From: UBA7359 sp041689615
GTDB taxonomy: Bacteria > Pseudomonadota > Gammaproteobacteria > Eutrophobiales > Eutrophobiaceae
Reading direction: 5' to 3'
NCBI GenBank assembly: GCA_041689615.1
Contig: JBDNFW010000011.1
Coordinates: 1 to 64,000 of the forward strand
Length of the DNA stretch: 64,000 nt
Position 1 is the stretch's first letter, and every line of letters begins with the position of its first letter. The notes below the pieces were generated by a model. That model ran no database searches and was not told the origin of the DNA. It saw only the letters and a list, made by a program, of their open reading frames with translations. This document shows, piece after piece, positions 61,035 to 64,000 of this stretch. The position numbers and the translations under genes were made by a program.

Positions 61035-62015
61035 ATGACGGAGAATAAAAATCCGAAAATGGCGGTCGTAGGATGTGGTTACTGGGGAAAAAACTTAGTA
61101 AGAAATTATTATGAATTAGATTCTCTTGCTTGTGTTTGCGATTCGGACAGCAATAACATTAAAGCGATTACGGATAAGTATGTGGTTGATTCACGCGAAT
61201 TTAATGAAGTATTAAAGTCGAGTGATATCGATGGTGTTGTTATTTCAACCCCGGCAGAAACGCATTATAAATTAGCACTTGAAGTACTTCAGAATGATAA
61301 GCATGTGTTTGTTGAGAAACCACTTTCATTAAATTATGAAGAAGCCTCAGAATTAGTTAAGTTAGCAGAGTCTAAAGGACTCGTATTGATGGTGGGGCAT
61401 TTGCTGCAATATCACCCCGCATTTATGAGAATGCGTGATTATGTTAAAGAAGGAAAGCTAGGTGACCTACAATATATTTACTCCAATAGATTGAGTTTTG
61501 GAAAGTTACGAAAAGAAGAAAATATTTTATGGAGTTTTGCTCCGCATGATATATCAATGATACTTTCTGTTGTTAATTCCGAACCAACCGAAGTTAGTGC
61601 CGTTGGTTCCTCATATATTAATAATGATATAGCGGATGTAACGACGACACATATGAAGTTTGCCGATAATATCAATGCTCATGTACTTGTTTCATGGTTG
61701 CATCCTCACAAGGAACAAAAAATGGTTATCATAGGGTCAGAAGGAATGGCTGTTTTTGATGATCAAAAGACAAAAGATGAAAAAGTACTGGTTTATCCGC
61801 ATAAAGTAACTTGGCAGAATAACCAACCTTTAGCAGAAAAATCTGAAGCAATCAGCCTGGATTTTGAAGAGACAGAGCCCTTGAAAAATGAATGTCAGCA
61901 TTTCATTGATTGTATTCAAGGTAAGACAAAATGTATTACCGATGGATATGAGGGGCTTAGAGTTTTAAAAGTTTTAAACCAGGCTCAAAAATCACTTGAT
62001 GAGAACGCACGATGA
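61035..62015 (+). CDS. wbpB: WbpB-like Gfo/Idh/MocA oxidoreductase
   Basis: 326 residues. NAD fold AVVGCGYWGKNLVRNYYEL, STPAETHYKLALEVL, catalytic HVFVEKPLSLNYEEA and APHDISMILSV. WbpB oxidises C3 of UDP-GlcNAcA to the 3-keto form. The neighbours WbpD and WbpE (4-bp overlaps each) support this pathway call. Confidence 0.88.
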   Translation: MTENKNPKMAVVGCGYWGKNLVRNYYELDSLACVCDSDSNNIKAITDKYVVDSREFNEVLKSSDIDGVVISTPAETHYKLALEVLQNDKHVFVEKPLSLNYEEASELVKLAESKGLVLMVGHLLQYHPAFMRMRDYVKEGKLGDLQYIYSNRLSFGKLRKEENILWSFAPHDISMILSVVNSEPTEVSAVGSSYINNDIADVTTTHMKFADNINAHVLVSWLHPHKEQKMVIIGSEGMAVFDDQKTKDEKVLVYPHKVTWQNNQPLAEKSEAISLDFEETEPLKNECQHFIDCIQGKTKCITDGYEGLRVLKVLNQAQKSLDENAR

Positions 62016-62572
62016 AAAACGTATTTGTACATGAATCCTCATATGTCGATGAACCTTCGTCAATTGGCGAAAATACGAAAATCTGGCATTTTTCCCATGT
62101 GTTAAAAAATACGTCTATTGGTAGTAACTGCATTTTGGGACAAAATGTGGTGGTTGGCCCAGATGTAAATGTAGGGAATTATTGTAAAATACAGAATAAT
62201 GTCAGCATATATAAAGGCGTAACCTTATCGGATTATGTCTTTTGTGGCCCTTCCTGTGTTTTTACTAATGTCTCTTTTCCTCGAGCAGGAGTTGAAAAGA
62301 AAGATGAGTTTAAAAAAACCTTAGTGGGTCTCCACGTCACGATTGGTGCAAATGCCACAATTGTTTGTGGTACTACTTTAGGCGCTTATTCATTTATAGC
62401 CGCAGGTGCTGTTGTTACTAAGAATGTGCCTGACTTTGCGCTAATGGCAGGTTGTCCGGCAAAACAAATTGGATGGGTGGGTCATAATGGAGAACGATTG
62501 AATGAAAATTTAACGTGTCCAGCAACAGGAAAAAAATACAAAGTTGAAAATGGAAACTTAATTGAAATATGA
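62012..62572 (+). CDS. wbpD: WbpD-like N-acetyltransferase
   Basis: 186 residues, left-handed beta-helix. Hexapeptide repeats occupy most of the chain (SIGENTKIWHFSHVLKNTSI, GSNCILGQNVVVGPDVNVGN). ATIVCGTTLGAYSFIAAGAV and KNVPDFALMAGCPAKQIGWV match the family end. It acetylates the 3-amino group made by WbpE. Overlaps of 4 bp on both sides. Confidence 0.9.
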   Translation: MKNVFVHESSYVDEPSSIGENTKIWHFSHVLKNTSIGSNCILGQNVVVGPDVNVGNYCKIQNNVSIYKGVTLSDYVFCGPSCVFTNVSFPRAGVEKKDEFKKTLVGLHVTIGANATIVCGTTLGAYSFIAAGAVVTKNVPDFALMAGCPAKQIGWVGHNGERLNENLTCPATGKKYKVENGNLIEI

Positions 62573-63699
62573 ATAAAAATATAAATGTAAATTTCGTTGA
62601 TTTATCACGACAACGTTTAAGACTTGATGGTGCGATAGAAAAAGCAATCAGCAATGTCTTAGAGCATGGAAAATATATTCAAGGACCTGAGGTTAGCCAG
62701 TTTGAGGAAGATGTTAAAGATTTTTGCGATGTAAGTAATGTTGTTGCATGTGCAAATGGGACGGATGCTCTTTCGTTAGCGTTGATGGCAAATAACATCA
62801 AACAAGGTGATGTTGTTTTTGTTCCCTCTTTTACTTTTACGTCTACAGCGGAAGTAGTCTGCCTTGCTGGCGCAGATCCTTATTTTATTGATGTAACAGA
62901 AGATACTTACAATATTGATGTTGAAGATCTAATTGAAAATATTAAAGAAGCGGAAAGAAAGGGTTTAAATGCTAAGGCCGTTATTGCGGTTGATTTATTT
63001 GGCTTACCTGCGGATTACGACCGTCTGGAGAATATTTGTAAAGAATATGGCTTATTACTTATAGTCGATGCAGCGCAAAGTTTCGGTTCTATCTATAAAG
63101 AACGAAAGACCGGAGCATTAGGTGATATTACGACGACAAGTTTTTTCCCGGCAAAACCACTAGGTTGTTATGGAGATGGCGGTGCAATTCTTACAAATGA
63201 TGATGATGTTGCGGATAAACTTCGTAGTTTAAGTGTTCATGGAAAGGGTACGGATAAATATGATAATATTCATATAGGTATGAATAGCAGGCTTGATACT
63301 ATTCAAGCGGCTATTTTAATTGAAAAACTTAAGATATACGCGGACGAAATAAAAAGTAGAAATAAAATTGCGAGCACATATAGTTCTGCTCTTTGTGATG
63401 ACGTTGTTGCTCCTTTTGTTCCTGAAGGTTTAACCTCTGTTTGGGCACAATACACTATACAATTAGAAGAAAAACAAAGAGAAGCTGTGATAGGTAGTTT
63501 AAAAGAGAAGGGGATACCTTTTGCAGTGTATTATCCAAAGCCACTTCACTTGCAGACAGCATACCAATCATTCCTGAGTTCTGTTAATGGAATGGACGTG
63601 TCGGAAAAACTTTCAAAAAAATGTTTAAGTCTTCCTATGCACCCATATTTAACGGATGAAGAACAAGAATTTGTTATTGAATCAATAAAGAGTGCTTAA
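62569..63699 (+). CDS. wbpE: WbpE-like PLP aminotransferase
   Basis: 376 residues, DegT/DnrJ/EryC1 fold. PLP Lys196 in SFFPAKPLGCYGDGGAI, with VDAAQSFGSIYKERKTGALG before it and FVDLSRQRLRLDGAIEKAIS at the N-terminus. WbpE aminates the 3-keto group from WbpB (glutamate donor). With WbpI, WbpB and WbpD it completes the UDP-ManNAc3NAcA route except the WbpA step. Confidence 0.92.
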   Translation: MNKNINVNFVDLSRQRLRLDGAIEKAISNVLEHGKYIQGPEVSQFEEDVKDFCDVSNVVACANGTDALSLALMANNIKQGDVVFVPSFTFTSTAEVVCLAGADPYFIDVTEDTYNIDVEDLIENIKEAERKGLNAKAVIAVDLFGLPADYDRLENICKEYGLLLIVDAAQSFGSIYKERKTGALGDITTTSFFPAKPLGCYGDGGAILTNDDDVADKLRSLSVHGKGTDKYDNIHIGMNSRLDTIQAAILIEKLKIYADEIKSRNKIASTYSSALCDDVVAPFVPEGLTSVWAQYTIQLEEKQREAVIGSLKEKGIPFAVYYPKPLHLQTAYQSFLSSVNGMDVSEKLSKKCLSLPMHPYLTDEEQEFVIESIKSA

Positions 63700-63716
63700 T
63701 TAAGCACTTAATTTTT
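63691..63716 (+). terminator. Palindrome at the wbpE stop, terminator-like
   Basis: AGTGCTTAATTAAGCACT (63691-63708) is a perfect palindrome (7-bp stem, 4-nt loop) covering the wbpE TAA, and TAATTTTTG follows. It could be a weak terminator or attenuator inside the operon that RfaH-modified polymerase reads through. Confidence 0.45.
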
Positions 63717-63727
63717 GTAAATTTAGT

Positions 63728-64000
63728 ATGAAAGTCATAAATGTTTTAGCAGACAGGGATAGTATTGCTAACTATGCATTAGCGCCGCTAATCTTTAATA
63801 AGAAAACGTTGTTTGAAATGGGCTTTGACGTTCGTATTAAATATAAAGTAAATGACTCTCTTTTTGAATGTAATACATTATGTGTCATTTCTAAATCCGC
63901 AATACGAATTTTAAAGGAAAAATCACGAATTTTTAATTTAGAAGGATCGGTGTTGAATTTTCTGCAGGAAGCTCGTGAGAAGGTCGATAACTTGATCTGG
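63728..64000 (+). CDS. Partial gene of unknown function, open at the right edge
   Basis: 91 codons from ATG 63728 continue past the window end with no stop. The N-terminal VINVLADRDSIANYALAPLI and TLCVISKSAIRILKEKSRIF suggest a cytoplasmic protein. It may be another glycosyltransferase-type protein of the operon, judging only by position. No catalytic motif is visible in this part. Confidence 0.6.
   Translation, partial: MKVINVLADRDSIANYALAPLIFNKKTLFEMGFDVRIKYKVNDSLFECNTLCVISKSAIRILKEKSRIFNLEGSVLNFLQEAREKVDNLIW

Overview
The window is AT-rich chromosomal DNA, and a gammaproteobacterium is the best fit. The main reasons are a dedicated RfaH gene next to a perfect ops element, the leuC-leuD and gltX-tRNA(Ala)-tRNA(Glu) context, and an AcuI-type reductase. 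I cannot name the genus. Free-living, low-GC marine groups are plausible, but that is inference.

Layout. Positions 1-9.3 kb hold housekeeping genes (acuI, leuC, leuD, gltX, two tRNAs) mixed with type II toxin-antitoxin (TA) genes: a frameshifted higA end, hicBA, and a tight block of three modules at 7.2-9.3 kb in which two toxins are frameshifted while their antitoxins are intact. Positions 9.7-13.6 kb encode nucleotide-sugar enzymes (UDP-glucuronate 4-epimerase, a WbpO/TviB-type dehydrogenase, UDP-glucose dehydrogenase). A 276-bp MITE-like element with 9-bp target duplications lies between the last two. A PIN-type TA pair, cysC, rfaH and a two-domain winged-helix regulator with two palindromic operators follow (13.7-16.2 kb).

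From 16.3 kb to the right edge, every gene is on the + strand with tiny gaps or overlaps. A perfect ops/JUMPstart core stands just before the first gene, so this looks like one RfaH-dependent surface-glycan operon of at least 47.6 kb. It has these blocks: (1) a complete N,N'-diacetyllegionaminic acid pathway (legB, legC, legH, legI, legG, ptmE-like, legF) with an MBOAT/SGNH acylation pair (16.3-27.4 kb); (2) a methyltransferase, NodB-type deacetylase, HisH/HisF-like pair and two tandem WbuX/WbpG-type amidotransferases (27.4-33.4 kb), which suggests acetamidino-sugar formation; (3) an acyl carrier protein, FkbH-like protein, GNAT-like transferase and MaoC-SDR fusion (33.4-37.8 kb), a possible acyl-unit cassette; (4) a second nonulosonate set with a NeuB-cupin fusion (40.3-43.8 kb), and an ABC exporter; (5) a tailoring cluster of methyltransferases and a 2OG-Fe(II) oxygenase (45.5-49.2 kb); (6) a third set with a CMP-synthetase/HAD-phosphatase fusion and a SAF-less NeuB homologue (49.2-51.4 kb); (7) further transferases, an asparagine-synthetase-like protein and a WbpI/WbpB/WbpD/WbpE module for diacetamido-uronic acids (58.7-63.7 kb). 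A gene of unknown function runs off the right edge.

The most interesting signal is three separate nonulosonate synthase/CMP-activation sets in one operon, each near an atypical GT-B-like 'surface carbohydrate' protein. Together with the acyl-carrier cassette, this suggests a densely decorated glycan with several different nonulosonic acids. No Wzx, Wzy or initiating glycosyltransferase is seen inside the window; one ABC transporter is the only flippase candidate.
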